Shown here in pieces: positions 44,601 through 53,021 of a stretch of DNA of 64,000 nt. The DNA comes from Pseudalkalibacillus sp051842935 (GTDB lineage: Bacteria > Bacillota > Bacilli > Bacillales > Fictibacillaceae): the NCBI RefSeq assembly GCF_051842935.1, contig NZ_JBPXRR010000001.1:2790001-2854000 (forward strand). The letters run 5' to 3'. The notes under the pieces are model-generated. The model worked only from the letters and a program-made list of their open reading frames with translations, ran no database searches and was not told the origin of the DNA. The position numbers and the translations under genes were made by a program. Position 1 is the first letter of the stretch, and each line of letters opens with the position of its first letter.

Positions 44601-45809
44601 ATGAGGGCGATTACACTAGGAACCACACAGCTGAAACAGATCTTGAAACAGCCTGTTTCATGGGTCGTTTTATTCGTCATGCCAATTGCGCTTGTCGGCT
44701 TTTTACTGTATGGACTCGAACATATTATAAAAACTGAATCCCTCCTCCCTCCTTTCGATGTTGCCATCGTAGATGATGACAATACAAAGGAAACAAAGAT
44801 CTTGATTCAACAGTTCCAAGATGACGATGAATTAAGCGAATTGATTACATTTCGAAACATGGATGAGGAGAAAGCCCAATCTTTACTCGAGGCAAATAAG
44901 ATTGCAGCAATCTTGAAGGTCCCTGAAGGCTTTACAGATGGAATACGCTATGGTGAGAACAAACCTGTTACAGTGATTGGAAATGAGCAACGACCGTTCC
45001 AGGCTTCATTATTTCTCGAAATGATGAAAAGTGCTGCGGATTTGGTCAGCGCTGCACAGAGTGGAGTGAACACGATATACGACTATATGGTTGAGATCGG
45101 ATATAGCGAGGATTACATCAATAGAGTCGCAAATGAAACCATAACGGATTTCACTCTATTTGCTTTTGGACGGCAGAACATGTTTGAAAAGGAGAAAGTT
45201 GAGTCTTTACAGGGGGTTGAACCTCTTGAATATTACAGCATCTCTGGTTTTCTATTCCTTTTGTTGTTCACTGGACTTCTTACCATGAGCTTGATTACCT
45301 CCTCAAATCGTCAAGTTGATGAACGCCTTCGTACTTTCGGCGTATCAGCTGGTTCTCACGTAGTGAGTACTTTTCTAACACAGGCTGTCATTTTAATGAT
45401 GCAAGCCCTTATCATTCTCGGTAGTTTGTGGATTCTGACCGATCTGAAAATAACGGGTCACCTAGGTTGGAGTACTTTAACAACACTATGTGCAGTGTTG
45501 ATCATCAGTATTTGGTATACGTTTCTGAGTAACCTTCCTCTAGGTGAAGGGATCCGTTTTTTTGTGGCTTTTGTTTTCCTCGTTATCTTCACTACTCTAG
45601 GAAGCTTAAGCTTACCGGAGTCCTATTTTACTGGAATACTTGAATGGGTGAACCTGTCCACGCTTTCCCACTGGATTCATAGTTTATTAGTCCATTCCTT
45701 CTTTATCGAAAATGAGGAGATCCTTTTTGCATGCTTAGGTGTACTTGGGGGAATGGGTGGAATCATGCTCTTCTCTGCATTTCTGTTAAGGCAGGTGAAA
45801 CAAGCATGA
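44601..45809 (+). CDS. ABC-2 type transporter permease (first)
   Basis: 402 aa. One N-terminal helix, an extracytoplasmic domain of about 180 residues, and five helices in the C-terminal half, the topology of ABC-2/YhgE/NatB-like exporters. AGGGGATAGGAC precedes the ATG. The stop overlaps the next permease start by 4 nt (ATGA). Together with the second permease and the ATPase it forms a heterodimeric exporter; the cargo is unknown, with drug, lipid or peptide export all possible. Confidence 0.88.
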   Translation: MRAITLGTTQLKQILKQPVSWVVLFVMPIALVGFLLYGLEHIIKTESLLPPFDVAIVDDDNTKETKILIQQFQDDDELSELITFRNMDEEKAQSLLEANKIAAILKVPEGFTDGIRYGENKPVTVIGNEQRPFQASLFLEMMKSAADLVSAAQSGVNTIYDYMVEIGYSEDYINRVANETITDFTLFAFGRQNMFEKEKVESLQGVEPLEYYSISGFLFLLLFTGLLTMSLITSSNRQVDERLRTFGVSAGSHVVSTFLTQAVILMMQALIILGSLWILTDLKITGHLGWSTLTTLCAVLIISIWYTFLSNLPLGEGIRFFVAFVFLVIFTTLGSLSLPESYFTGILEWVNLSTLSHWIHSLLVHSFFIENEEILFACLGVLGGMGGIMLFSAFLLRQVKQA

Positions 45810-46954
45810 GAATGTGGCATATCATTCTTACAAGATGGAAACTGATACTCAGTAACCGCTGGCAGTTCGTTTTCATGCTCATTTTACCGTTAGTCGTGTT
45901 TTGGACAGCTGAACAGCTCTTGAAACAAGGATCAGATGAATTGAAAGTACCTGTCATTATGGTCAATGAAGAGAATGATGAGACGGTACAAACCATTATT
46001 GAGCGAGTGAAGCAAAATAAAACGTTGAGGGTCATGGAACATTCTAAAACTACTGCGTTGGAAATGCTCGAGCGGAACCAGGCTGAAGCAGCGGTACTTT
46101 TTACAAAAAATCTAGCAGAACAGTTGAAACAAGGAAAGATTAAAAATGTCATTCACTTGTATGAAGCACCAAATGCCATATCAACCGGACTGATTGAGGA
46201 ATTCGTCGCAAGTGAAGTCATTCGTCTTGCCAGCAATGGAAAAGCAGCGACCTACCTGGATGAGGAGTTTAATGGCGACAAGTTGTATGAGTATGCATGG
46301 AAGTATACTGATCAACAATGGGAGCCTCAGCCACTGATGACTGTAAGCTACGAATTAGACGGTCAGAGCGTAGCAGCAGAAAAACAAAGCTCAGATGGCT
46401 CCACTCTTCTATTCGGTTTACTTAGTATTTATATCCTCTTAATTAACTTTTATTTGCAGGATTGGGTGTTGACTGAACGAAGAAGCGGGATTGCATCCAG
46501 AACAAGGATGTTAGGTGTGAGCAAACTGACCAGATATATTTCTAACTTGGTTGGAACATCCTTCTTGCTCCTTTTGACATTATTGCCGGTGAGTCTTTAT
46601 CTTCTCATTGGTTTCACTGATTTCTTTCAAAAAGGATGGATGATTGCCGGTTATCTATTTGCCTGTATAGGAATCAGCTTTTTCATAGCAAACCTTTTTA
46701 CCGAGAAGATGTTTTACCACCTCACAGCTGTAGCTTTTACAATTGTAACGGGCATTCTTGGAGGGAGCTTCATCAAGCTAGAAGAATTTTCCGGAAGGCT
46801 AATGCTTGCAGCCGAGTATACGCCACAACACTGGTTATTAAGTGGTCTTATAAGTTCTGACAGTGGTACCAATTTGTATATTTTATTCTTTATCGGATTA
46901 GGATTGATCATATTTGGATTAGGAATCGGGGTTGTTCGGCATGATCGAAATTAG
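45806..46954 (+). CDS. ABC-2 type transporter permease (second)
   Basis: 382 aa with the same layout as the preceding permease: N-terminal helix, extracytoplasmic domain and five or six C-terminal helices, including the TERRSGIASRTRMLGVS loop typical of ABC-2 permeases. I chose the ATG at 45806 because it overlaps the previous stop; a longer frame from 45731 lies wholly inside the first permease gene. Overlap with the ATPase gene (14 nt) completes the coupled trio. Confidence 0.88.
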   Translation: MRMWHIILTRWKLILSNRWQFVFMLILPLVVFWTAEQLLKQGSDELKVPVIMVNEENDETVQTIIERVKQNKTLRVMEHSKTTALEMLERNQAEAAVLFTKNLAEQLKQGKIKNVIHLYEAPNAISTGLIEEFVASEVIRLASNGKAATYLDEEFNGDKLYEYAWKYTDQQWEPQPLMTVSYELDGQSVAAEKQSSDGSTLLFGLLSIYILLINFYLQDWVLTERRSGIASRTRMLGVSKLTRYISNLVGTSFLLLLTLLPVSLYLLIGFTDFFQKGWMIAGYLFACIGISFFIANLFTEKMFYHLTAVAFTIVTGILGGSFIKLEEFSGRLMLAAEYTPQHWLLSGLISSDSGTNLYILFFIGLGLIIFGLGIGVVRHDRN

Positions 46955-47648
46955 AAATGTCCATAAAAGCTATCAGCGGAAAGAAGTCGTTAAAGGGATC
47001 GACGTGATGATCCCCCGTGGGGCTCGTGTTGGCTTTGTCGGTTCAAACGGCGCCGGAAAATCAACTTTGATGAAGATGATCGCTACCCTTGTAAAACCTA
47101 CAAGTGGTGAAATATTTGTAGATGGACAATCTGTTACGAAAAAGAAAAAACAACTGAGAAGACGCATTGGTTATGTGCCTCAAGAAATTGCCCTTCACCC
47201 AACTATAACTGTAAAAGACAATTTGAAATTCTGGGCTGGAATGGCGCCTGGCTCAGTCTCTGATCAATGGGTTTTGCAATTATTAGATATGGTTGGTCTG
47301 AACGAGAAATTGAACGAACGAGTCGATCGACTATCAGGTGGTATGCAACGTAAACTGAATATCATTATCGCCTTGTTGCATAATCCAGAACTGCTCATTA
47401 TGGATGAACCGACTGTCGGGATCGATATACCTTCTAAAACTGATATCGTCGCTTTCTTGAAAGCATTGGGGCACGATAAGACGATTCTCTTTTCTTCCCA
47501 CGATCTGCAGGAAATTGAGATGCTCTGTCACTATGTATTAGTGTTGGAGGACGGAGTTTTACGACATTTCGGCTCCATAAACGACTTACCTTCCACGCAA
47601 AATCCGACACAAGAGTTACTTAAGCATCTCCAAATCATACGTGTTTAA
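46941..47648 (+). CDS. ABC transporter ATP-binding protein
   Basis: 235 aa. Walker A GSNGAGKSTLM (about 35-45), Q-loop YVPQEIALHP, signature LSGGMQRKLNI, Walker B LLIMDEPTVGID and the H-loop SSHDLQEIE are all intact. The ATG at 46941 starts the usual MIEIRNVHKSY; an upstream TTG is unlikely. It energises the two permeases encoded before it. Short C-terminus without extra domain fits a DrrA/NatA-like exporter. Confidence 0.95.
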   Translation: MIEIRNVHKSYQRKEVVKGIDVMIPRGARVGFVGSNGAGKSTLMKMIATLVKPTSGEIFVDGQSVTKKKKQLRRRIGYVPQEIALHPTITVKDNLKFWAGMAPGSVSDQWVLQLLDMVGLNEKLNERVDRLSGGMQRKLNIIIALLHNPELLIMDEPTVGIDIPSKTDIVAFLKALGHDKTILFSSHDLQEIEMLCHYVLVLEDGVLRHFGSINDLPSTQNPTQELLKHLQIIRV

Positions 47649-47658
47649 AGGGTTCCAT

Positions 47659-47764
47659 CAAACGTTTGTTTAAAATAAATTTATTGGCTTTGTTCTTAGA
47701 GGTTAACACCAATAGGGAATTAATCAAACGTTTGTTTGACTCATTTTCCTCCATTGTTTAATAA
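47659..47764 (+). promoter_or_regulatory. metalloprotease promoter with two CAAACGTTTG palindromes
   Basis: CAAACGTTTG occurs at 47659-47668 and again at 47725-47734. The second directly abuts a sigma-A promoter: TTGACT (47736-47741), 17-nt spacer, TAATAA (47759-47764). A repressor bound there would cover the -35. The same core occurs at 60151-60160. Confidence 0.55.
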
Positions 47765-47800
47765 TGGTTTATTTTGACGCATTAGAAAGGAATATTCATC

Positions 47801-48931
47801 TTGAAAAAATACATCTTGTTAGTGGTCATCTTTTCATTTGGAATAGGGTCTCTATACTTTCTTGAACCCCATGAATTTGTAGTCAAGGGTGTTAAAGATG
47901 GAGACGTGTATGCTGAAGATGTTAATCTTCATGTTGAAACGGGTCTTATCCAACCATCGATAACGCTAAATGGTAAAGAGATCCATACTAAAAAAACCAT
48001 CAACCAAAATGGTTCCTATACATTAAAGGTAAAATCTCGTTTTCTTTGGAAAGAGAAAAGGGAGTCTATGACTTTCAAAAGAGACGATGAACCACCTTTA
48101 AAACCTGTATTACTGGAAGAACCTAAAAATGCGTACTTTCAATCAGCCTCCTTTCAAGTAAAGGAAGAACCTGGTGTGAAATATAAAGCAACCCTCGGTA
48201 AGGATCCGTATCTATTTGGTGATGAAATTACAACTGAAGGCAAACATACATTGTATTTGGTTGCTGAAAAAGATAACGGCCTTGTGGCTAAAAATGATTA
48301 TACGTTCAAAATTGACAATCGGACCTACTCACAACAGGAAGTGGATACATTCTCTGATTTTTATTTCAAAAACTCACCAGAGATATGGAAGTATAAATCG
48401 GACACCGTCGTGTTTGTCCATGGCAACCCTAAGCCTGAAGATGTATCCAGGTTAAAGTCTGATATACAAAACCTGAATAATCTCTTACCCTTTAACTTGA
48501 AATACGAAGAAAAAATTACTGGACTCCCTGACCGACGTATTGATGTCCACTTTATGCCGACATATGAATTTAATCAGATGGGGTTTGACGGAAAAATCAT
48601 TGATGGGAACCGCAAAATTATCGGGGTAGCTGTTATAGATGAGGCTTATCGTAGCTTTGGAATCAAAGCATCCACCATATTAATCGGTACCGAAACAGAT
48701 CAACAGGAACGTCTTCCAACCATCACACATGAATTGATGCATGCACTTGGATTACATAGCCACTTTGAAACCGATCGCTCAAGCATCCTCTATCCTGATG
48801 TAAATTCCAACGTACAAACCTGGAATGAAAAAGACCTCAAAACGCTAGAAATCTTGTATCACCCTAACGTAACGATCGGGATGGAAAAAGAGGAATTTCT
48901 AAATTCCTTGAAAGACTGGGTTACGAATTAG
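47801..48931 (+). CDS. secreted matrixin-like zinc metalloprotease
   Basis: 376 aa from a TTG start (AAAGGAAT upstream). N-terminal signal or anchor (about 3-20), a beta-rich region of about 150 residues with possible Ig-like folds, and a C-terminal protease domain. The zinc site HELMHALGLHSH is at residues 310-321. It resembles matrixins (HExxHxxGxxH) but a residue seems missing, so the third His is at position 319 or 321, and the expected Met-turn reads ILYP, with Leu for Met. Activity is therefore likely but not certain. Confidence 0.75.
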   Translation: MKKYILLVVIFSFGIGSLYFLEPHEFVVKGVKDGDVYAEDVNLHVETGLIQPSITLNGKEIHTKKTINQNGSYTLKVKSRFLWKEKRESMTFKRDDEPPLKPVLLEEPKNAYFQSASFQVKEEPGVKYKATLGKDPYLFGDEITTEGKHTLYLVAEKDNGLVAKNDYTFKIDNRTYSQQEVDTFSDFYFKNSPEIWKYKSDTVVFVHGNPKPEDVSRLKSDIQNLNNLLPFNLKYEEKITGLPDRRIDVHFMPTYEFNQMGFDGKIIDGNRKIIGVAVIDEAYRSFGIKASTILIGTETDQQERLPTITHELMHALGLHSHFETDRSSILYPDVNSNVQTWNEKDLKTLEILYHPNVTIGMEKEEFLNSLKDWVTN

Positions 48932-49032
48932 GAAGTCTGCTATCAAACGGAGTTATTTAACAGACAATCTGGGGAATTGAAAGAAAAAGGAAGCAGAAGA
49001 ATCTTCCCTGCTTCCTAAGGAGCTGAGGCTTT

Positions 49033-49149
49033 ATGAAACAAGAACAGGATAAAAACATTTTCACTGGTCTTGTGTGGGGAATCTCATTAAGTTTGCCACT
49101 TTGGATCGTATTTATGAAAGGGATAAAATCCATCCGACGCTCAAAATGA
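49033..49149 (+). CDS. 38-aa single-helix membrane peptide (possible)
   Basis: ATG at 49033 follows AAGGAG...GAGG, and the product has a charged N-terminus, one hydrophobic segment (about residues 9-28) and a basic end KGIKSIRRSK. A hairpin (AGGAAGCAG/CTGCTTCCT, 48988-49016) ends just before the ribosome site, and a terminator follows 6 nt after the stop. This tight framing suggests a real small gene; no family is recognised. Confidence 0.5.
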   Translation: MKQEQDKNIFTGLVWGISLSLPLWIVFMKGIKSIRRSK

Positions 49150-49155
49150 TTACTT

Positions 49156-49216
49156 AAAAAGGGGCTGCCTCAAATAGAATCTGAAGTATTCATTCTATTG
49201 AGCCAGTCCCTTTTTA
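49156..49216. terminator. bidirectional terminator
   Basis: AAAAAGGG-CTG...CAATAGAAT pairs with ATTCTATTG...CAG-CCCTTTTT, a long imperfect stem with runs on both sides. It serves the plus-strand small ORF and the minus-strand MBL gene. Confidence 0.8.
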
Positions 49217-49315
49217 ATATGGTGTGGTAAGATGTGTTTTAATCTATAATTTCTGAAACTCGTCTATATTTTTTTATTTTAATGGCAAATTCGAAAAACT
49301 GATCTATAAATTCTC

Positions 49316-49351
49316 ATTTTTATGGGAAATAACGCAATTTTTATGGGAAAT
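49316..49351. repeat. two-copy tandem direct repeat, 21-bp period
   Basis: ATTTTTATGGGAAAT occurs at 49316-49330 and 49337-49351, on opposite side of the 3' end of the MBL gene. The surrounding 150 nt is AT-rich and non-coding. Confidence 0.6.
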
Positions 49352-49395
49352 GCTCAAATTCCAATAATAATTAAGAGCAAACAGAACTCGCTTTT

Positions 49396-50352
49396 TTACA
49401 AATGTTCATAATGAATAACACCGTTGATTCGTTCCTTTTTGACTTTATCATGTGCTTCAAGATAATCTAAATGACCGATAATTTCTGACATGACAAGCGA
49501 AAACTGACTCTCGTATTTTTCATCATACATCTCTTGGGCGATCTGACTGCCTGTTTGGTGCCCTTCCTTCACTTTTCTATAAACTTTATCAGCTTTTCTT
49601 TTGATTCCGTCTAATCTTCTATTAATGAGATCTTTATGGTTATCAATAATGTCTCCATGACCTGGATAAGCAATATCTACATCCAACGATAAGCATCTTT
49701 CCAATGATTTTTCATGATCTAGCAAAGTAAACATGCGATTCCCATCTTGATCAGGTTCAACGAGTGCATTGCTGGAGATGTGCTTAAGGAACAGATCACC
49801 TGCAAATAGGGAACGGTTGTGGGGGTGATAAAATACCATATGGTCTGGTGAATGCCCCGGCGTTTCAATCGGCTCTAAATTAGGTAGCTTTGTAATGGGT
49901 ATGATGTCCGCATGCAGTTTTTTCTTTTCATGTTGTTGAAGAGCTTCCTCAAGTTTTTCGACTTGCAAATCCCCTCGCTCTCCGCAATCCATTTGTTGAT
50001 ATAGGTTTCGGAAAAACTCGATTCTCATTTCAAAAAAGCTCCGGTCTCTTTTTAATCGATGAATAGAATTCTTCGGGGCGAATACCGGTATATCATGACG
50101 GCCAACAATCCGATCCACTAATCCAACATGATCTTCATGATTGTGTGTGAGTATAATTTCTTTAATATCTTTAAGGGAAAGCTGATACTCTTTTAAAGTA
50201 GATTGAAAGTAATCCCAACATTTTTCAGAATGAATACCTGCATCAATCAACGAAAACCCCTGCTCTTTTTGAAGTAGATAAAAATTGAATGACTTCAAAC
50301 TAGAACGGGTAGGCATCATTATTGGATAAACTTTAGCTTGCAATAAAAACAC
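49396..50352 (-). CDS. MBL-fold metallo-hydrolase
   Basis: 318 aa. The metal motif THNHEDHVG is near residues 69-77, followed by ETPGHSPDHMVF and YPGHGDII, giving the full metallo-beta-lactamase set. The C-terminal 90 residues form a helical extension (RRLDGIKRKADKVYRKV) and a winged-helix-like segment, as in Bacillus YqgX/YtnP-like hydrolases of unknown substrate. The start is uncertain: GTG at 50352 is too near the AAGGAT; a TTG at 50343 has better spacing. Confidence 0.87.
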   Translation of the reverse strand: MFLLQAKVYPIMMPTRSSLKSFNFYLLQKEQGFSLIDAGIHSEKCWDYFQSTLKEYQLSLKDIKEIILTHNHEDHVGLVDRIVGRHDIPVFAPKNSIHRLKRDRSFFEMRIEFFRNLYQQMDCGERGDLQVEKLEEALQQHEKKKLHADIIPITKLPNLEPIETPGHSPDHMVFYHPHNRSLFAGDLFLKHISSNALVEPDQDGNRMFTLLDHEKSLERCLSLDVDIAYPGHGDIIDNHKDLINRRLDGIKRKADKVYRKVKEGHQTGSQIAQEMYDEKYESQFSLVMSEIIGHLDYLEAHDKVKKERINGVIHYEHL

Positions 50353-50409
50353 ATCCTTAAATTAACTTTCTTTCAACCATCATTAAACATTTATCCTAAG
50401 TCGTTTCCT

Positions 50410-50610
50410 TTATTTAAGCCCAAATATAAAGAGCACAATTCCTAAGAACGTCATAATCGGGTAGATGAACATTTTAAAAAAGTTCATTGTAAACATTCCT
50501 TTTGATGAGTAGCTAACAGGTAAATCTAGTTTTTTTATGATTGCAGCCTCATATGGACTATAGAAGAAATGCGCTAAAGTATCCAGAATTCCACCACTTT
50601 CGGTTTGCAT
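50410..50610 (-). CDS. small membrane protein, 66 aa (possible)
   Basis: A charged N-terminal half followed by a hydrophobic helix at about 46-64 (IYPIMTFLGIVLFIFG). There is no clear ribosome site before the ATG. It lies right behind the terminator of the SGNH gene. No family is recognised; kept because the frame is well composed and the gap would otherwise be empty. Confidence 0.45.
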   Translation of the reverse strand: MQTESGGILDTLAHFFYSPYEAAIIKKLDLPVSYSSKGMFTMNFFKMFIYPIMTFLGIVLFIFGLK

Positions 50611-50629
50611 TTTTTCTATTAGGGAATAT

Positions 50630-50657
50630 AAAAGGATGGGCAGGAGCCCATCCTTTT
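50630..50657. terminator. terminator of the SGNH-like gene
   Basis: AAAAGGATGGG/CCCATCCTTTT, an 11-bp perfect stem with 6-nt loop, overlapping the stop codon. T-runs on both strands make it bidirectional. Confidence 0.82.
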
Positions 50658-51487
50658 TACTTACCTGTAAAATAGTTGATTAAATATTCAGCCCAAAGTG
50701 TATTACCTTCTTCTTTCGGACCGCTAACACCATTTACGAAATTATTAATTTCTTCATCTTGAACATCCGGCCAAGCATCCCAATGATTCAAGTAAATCAT
50801 TTCTGTCTCGTCAGCAAGTTCTTTAACAGAATTAATTTGAGTCATGTAGTGACCTGGTTGATAAATGGGGTGTGGCGGTTGTAAAAAGATAGATACTTCA
50901 GGGTTTTCATCCTTAAGTCTACGTTCCATGATCTTGATACTATCCATGGAATCATCAATGTTAATCCCTTTATTATCATTTAATATAAATGGTTCAATTA
51001 ATGCTATATCAGGTTGTGATTGAGAAATCTTAATATATTTTTCGCTACTATGTATTTCTGTGGATGAAGTATCACCAAATCCAATAGCAACTATATCAAA
51101 TAGTTCTTCACCATAAGCTTGCTTCATACCATTTACAAATTGGCCAGTCCATCCGTTATCTGTTGTAAGCTCACCAGAACCGATAATAGCAAATTTAACC
51201 TTCTCATTGTTTTCCTTGGCTGACATTATTCGTTCTTGGAGGGAACTAGGTAAGTTTGAAGTGAGTTGCTCAATAGTCTGAGTTGAATCAGTCGCAGTAT
51301 TTGTTTCCTTTTGAGCTGGAGCTTTTTCTTTATCCCGTTCAGTTCCACGATCAGAATCTATCACATTATCTTTTGCAGCCTCTACTTTACTTGCTAGCTT
51401 TGACTGCCAATGCAGGTGACCGAAGATGACAGCCGAAATTGATAAAACAACGACGAATATGTATAGTAACTTTTTCATGTTTTTCAC
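50657..51487 (-). CDS. SGNH/GDSL-like hydrolase family protein, exported
   Basis: 276 aa with a signal anchor (about 5-25) and an Asp/Lys/Glu-rich linker to about 85. The following domain has the SGNH course: IGSGELTTDNGW for block I with a candidate Ser nucleophile, VAIGFGDTSS, and PDIALIEPFILNDN. The C-terminal Asp-x-x-His block is not evident (GPKEEGNTLWAEYL instead), so activity is uncertain. CapA- or YpmR-like lipases of Bacillus are the nearest thing I can recall. Confidence 0.75.
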   Translation of the reverse strand: MKNMKKLLYIFVVVLSISAVIFGHLHWQSKLASKVEAAKDNVIDSDRGTERDKEKAPAQKETNTATDSTQTIEQLTSNLPSSLQERIMSAKENNEKVKFAIIGSGELTTDNGWTGQFVNGMKQAYGEELFDIVAIGFGDTSSTEIHSSEKYIKISQSQPDIALIEPFILNDNKGINIDDSMDSIKIMERRLKDENPEVSIFLQPPHPIYQPGHYMTQINSVKELADETEMIYLNHWDAWPDVQDEEINNFVNGVSGPKEEGNTLWAEYLINYFTGK

Positions 51488-51693
51488 CCATAACTAGAAA
51501 TTTTTTCTTCTACTACTAGAATGCAGAAAAAAGTGGATTTTGTCAAAAAAGTATTTATTATATATCTATATTAACTTTTCTCAGTCGTAAAACTAAAAAG
51601 TTTGTCGAATGAATCGGGCATTAAGTAATGTTCAACCAAGAAATGCGGCTGTGAATTTGTTACCATATGACTAAATAACGACTAATTCTTATG

Positions 51694-51722
51694 TTTACTT
51701 GTTCTGAATTGACTGATAATAT
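51694..51722 (+). promoter_or_regulatory. candidate promoter of the 109-aa protein gene
   Basis: TTTACT, 17 nt, TAATAT, 34 nt before the start codon. Confidence 0.4.
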
Positions 51723-51755
51723 AGGAAAAAAGACAGGAAGGGTCGGTGTTATATA

Positions 51756-52085
51756 ATGAGTGATATTCTAGTGGTACTAAAACAGTCTAATAAGAACCCT
51801 GTCACGACCAATATCCCTAACGACATAAATTATTTTGAGAAAATATTGGAGGGTCCAGTAGACATTAATAAATTTGCTTATAGCGGATTTCGACTCATTT
51901 GTAATGTAGATGATGGTTATAGCATTGGAGAGCATGGTTTACCAGAAGGTACATACTTCATCGCTAAATATGATACCGATTTTGTTCCTATGACTGTTGA
52001 TGAAGCGGAAGAAATCAAGAAAGTCTTACGAGAAAAGAAAAACAAAAGCGGAAAAAAGCGGGGATTGTTTTCTCTCTTCAAATAA
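51756..52085 (+). CDS. hypothetical 109-aa cytosolic protein
   Basis: A compact soluble protein with a basic tail (residues 90-109: KKNKSGKKRG and a final LFSLFK). The middle (EHGLPEGTYFIAKYDTDFVPMT) is faintly like DUF3846 phage proteins, which I cannot confirm. AGGAAGGG lies about 14 nt before the ATG, which is long. It is a single gene with its own terminator. Confidence 0.62.
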   Translation: MSDILVVLKQSNKNPVTTNIPNDINYFEKILEGPVDINKFAYSGFRLICNVDDGYSIGEHGLPEGTYFIAKYDTDFVPMTVDEAEEIKKVLREKKNKSGKKRGLFSLFK

Positions 52086-52096
52086 CAACTTACATT

Positions 52097-52133
52097 AAAA
52101 CCTTCGTTAGTTGATCTAACGAAGGTTTTTTTA
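52097..52133. terminator. bidirectional-type terminator
   Basis: AAAACCTTCGTTAG/CTAACGAAGGTTTT perfect 14-bp stem followed by TTT. Confidence 0.88.
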
Positions 52134-52289
52134 TTTGTGCTTTTTGAAGTATTTTCATTAAACCAAGGTAGTAGAAGCTTATAGTTCTATTGTACTATTG
52201 CGTGTTTAGTTACAAATACTCATAATCCTTTAACATAATTACCGATATAAACGATAACAAGCATTCTATGTAAATAAAGGAGCACTTAC

Positions 52290-52856
52290 ATGGTATATGA
52301 CGGCATTCTCTTATCTATTATTGTCGGGTTGTTACGAAAAGGAAACTTCAAAGGAATTGCTGATCTGAATATTAAATTTGGATGGGTTTTCCCTCTTTTA
52401 TTAGTGTTTCAGATCCTCATCTTTCTTTATCAAGGTCAAGTAGATTTGATAAACAGAATTAGTGGGTTTTTATTCATAATGGTATACATAATTGGCATTT
52501 TCCTTCTATGGTTAAATCGCAAATTAGGAATAGGTGTTCAACTTATTCTTATAGGTGTTGTACTCAATTTCATTGTAATGATTGCGAACGATGGCCGGAT
52601 GCCTGTTTCATTAGATGCTGCCAAAGTGTTAGCTCCTTCATACTCCCAAGCACTAACACAAGATAATTACGGTAAACATACAGCTCTTAATAGTGAAACC
52701 CATATAGGGTTTTTGGGTGACATCATTCCTATTAGCGATCCTTACCCAAGAGATCAGGTTATTAGTATTGGAGACATTATTATGAACATAGGAATCTTCC
52801 TCTTTATACAGAAATTGATGGTAGCACGAAAACGTTCTTCAATGTTACCAGCATAG
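52290..52856 (+). CDS. DUF5317 family membrane protein
   Basis: 188 aa with about five hydrophobic segments. It carries the family's characteristic NDGRMPVS stretch (about 110-117), followed by KHTALNSETHIGFLGDIIPI and the IGDIIMNIGIFLFI end. TAAAGGAGCAC precedes the ATG. Function is unknown. It is followed by a 29-aa ORF and a GGDEF/HD-GYP gene at tight spacing, so it likely belongs to that signalling unit. Confidence 0.85.
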   Translation: MVYDGILLSIIVGLLRKGNFKGIADLNIKFGWVFPLLLVFQILIFLYQGQVDLINRISGFLFIMVYIIGIFLLWLNRKLGIGVQLILIGVVLNFIVMIANDGRMPVSLDAAKVLAPSYSQALTQDNYGKHTALNSETHIGFLGDIIPISDPYPRDQVISIGDIIMNIGIFLFIQKLMVARKRSSMLPA

Positions 52857-52873
52857 TGAAGGAGGTGAAATAA

Positions 52874-52963
52874 ATGTCTGCAAAAACGAAGAATGTCCTT
52901 ATCAACTTGTTCATCATTGGTTCCGCTGTAATTGCATTGACTTCTGGTTACAAGCTAGTTTAA
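52874..52963 (+). CDS. 29-aa membrane peptide
   Basis: ATG preceded by GAAGGAGGTGAAATAA, a perfect ribosome site. The peptide has a short basic start and one hydrophobic helix (LINLFIIGSAVIALTSG). It is 17 nt after the DUF5317 stop and 58 nt before the next gene. Too short for most annotators; the ribosome site makes translation likely. Confidence 0.6.
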   Translation: MSAKTKNVLINLFIIGSAVIALTSGYKLV

Positions 52964-53021
52964 TGGACAAACACGGGGGAGCATGTACGCTTCCCCATAT
53001 TTAATAAAGGAGGTGCGCCTC

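Noticed and set aside
47659..47734. Catabolite-responsive elements (cre) at the CAAACGTTTG sites
   Set aside because: cre consensus needs TG...CA at the outer positions; here they are TC...GA or TC...GT.
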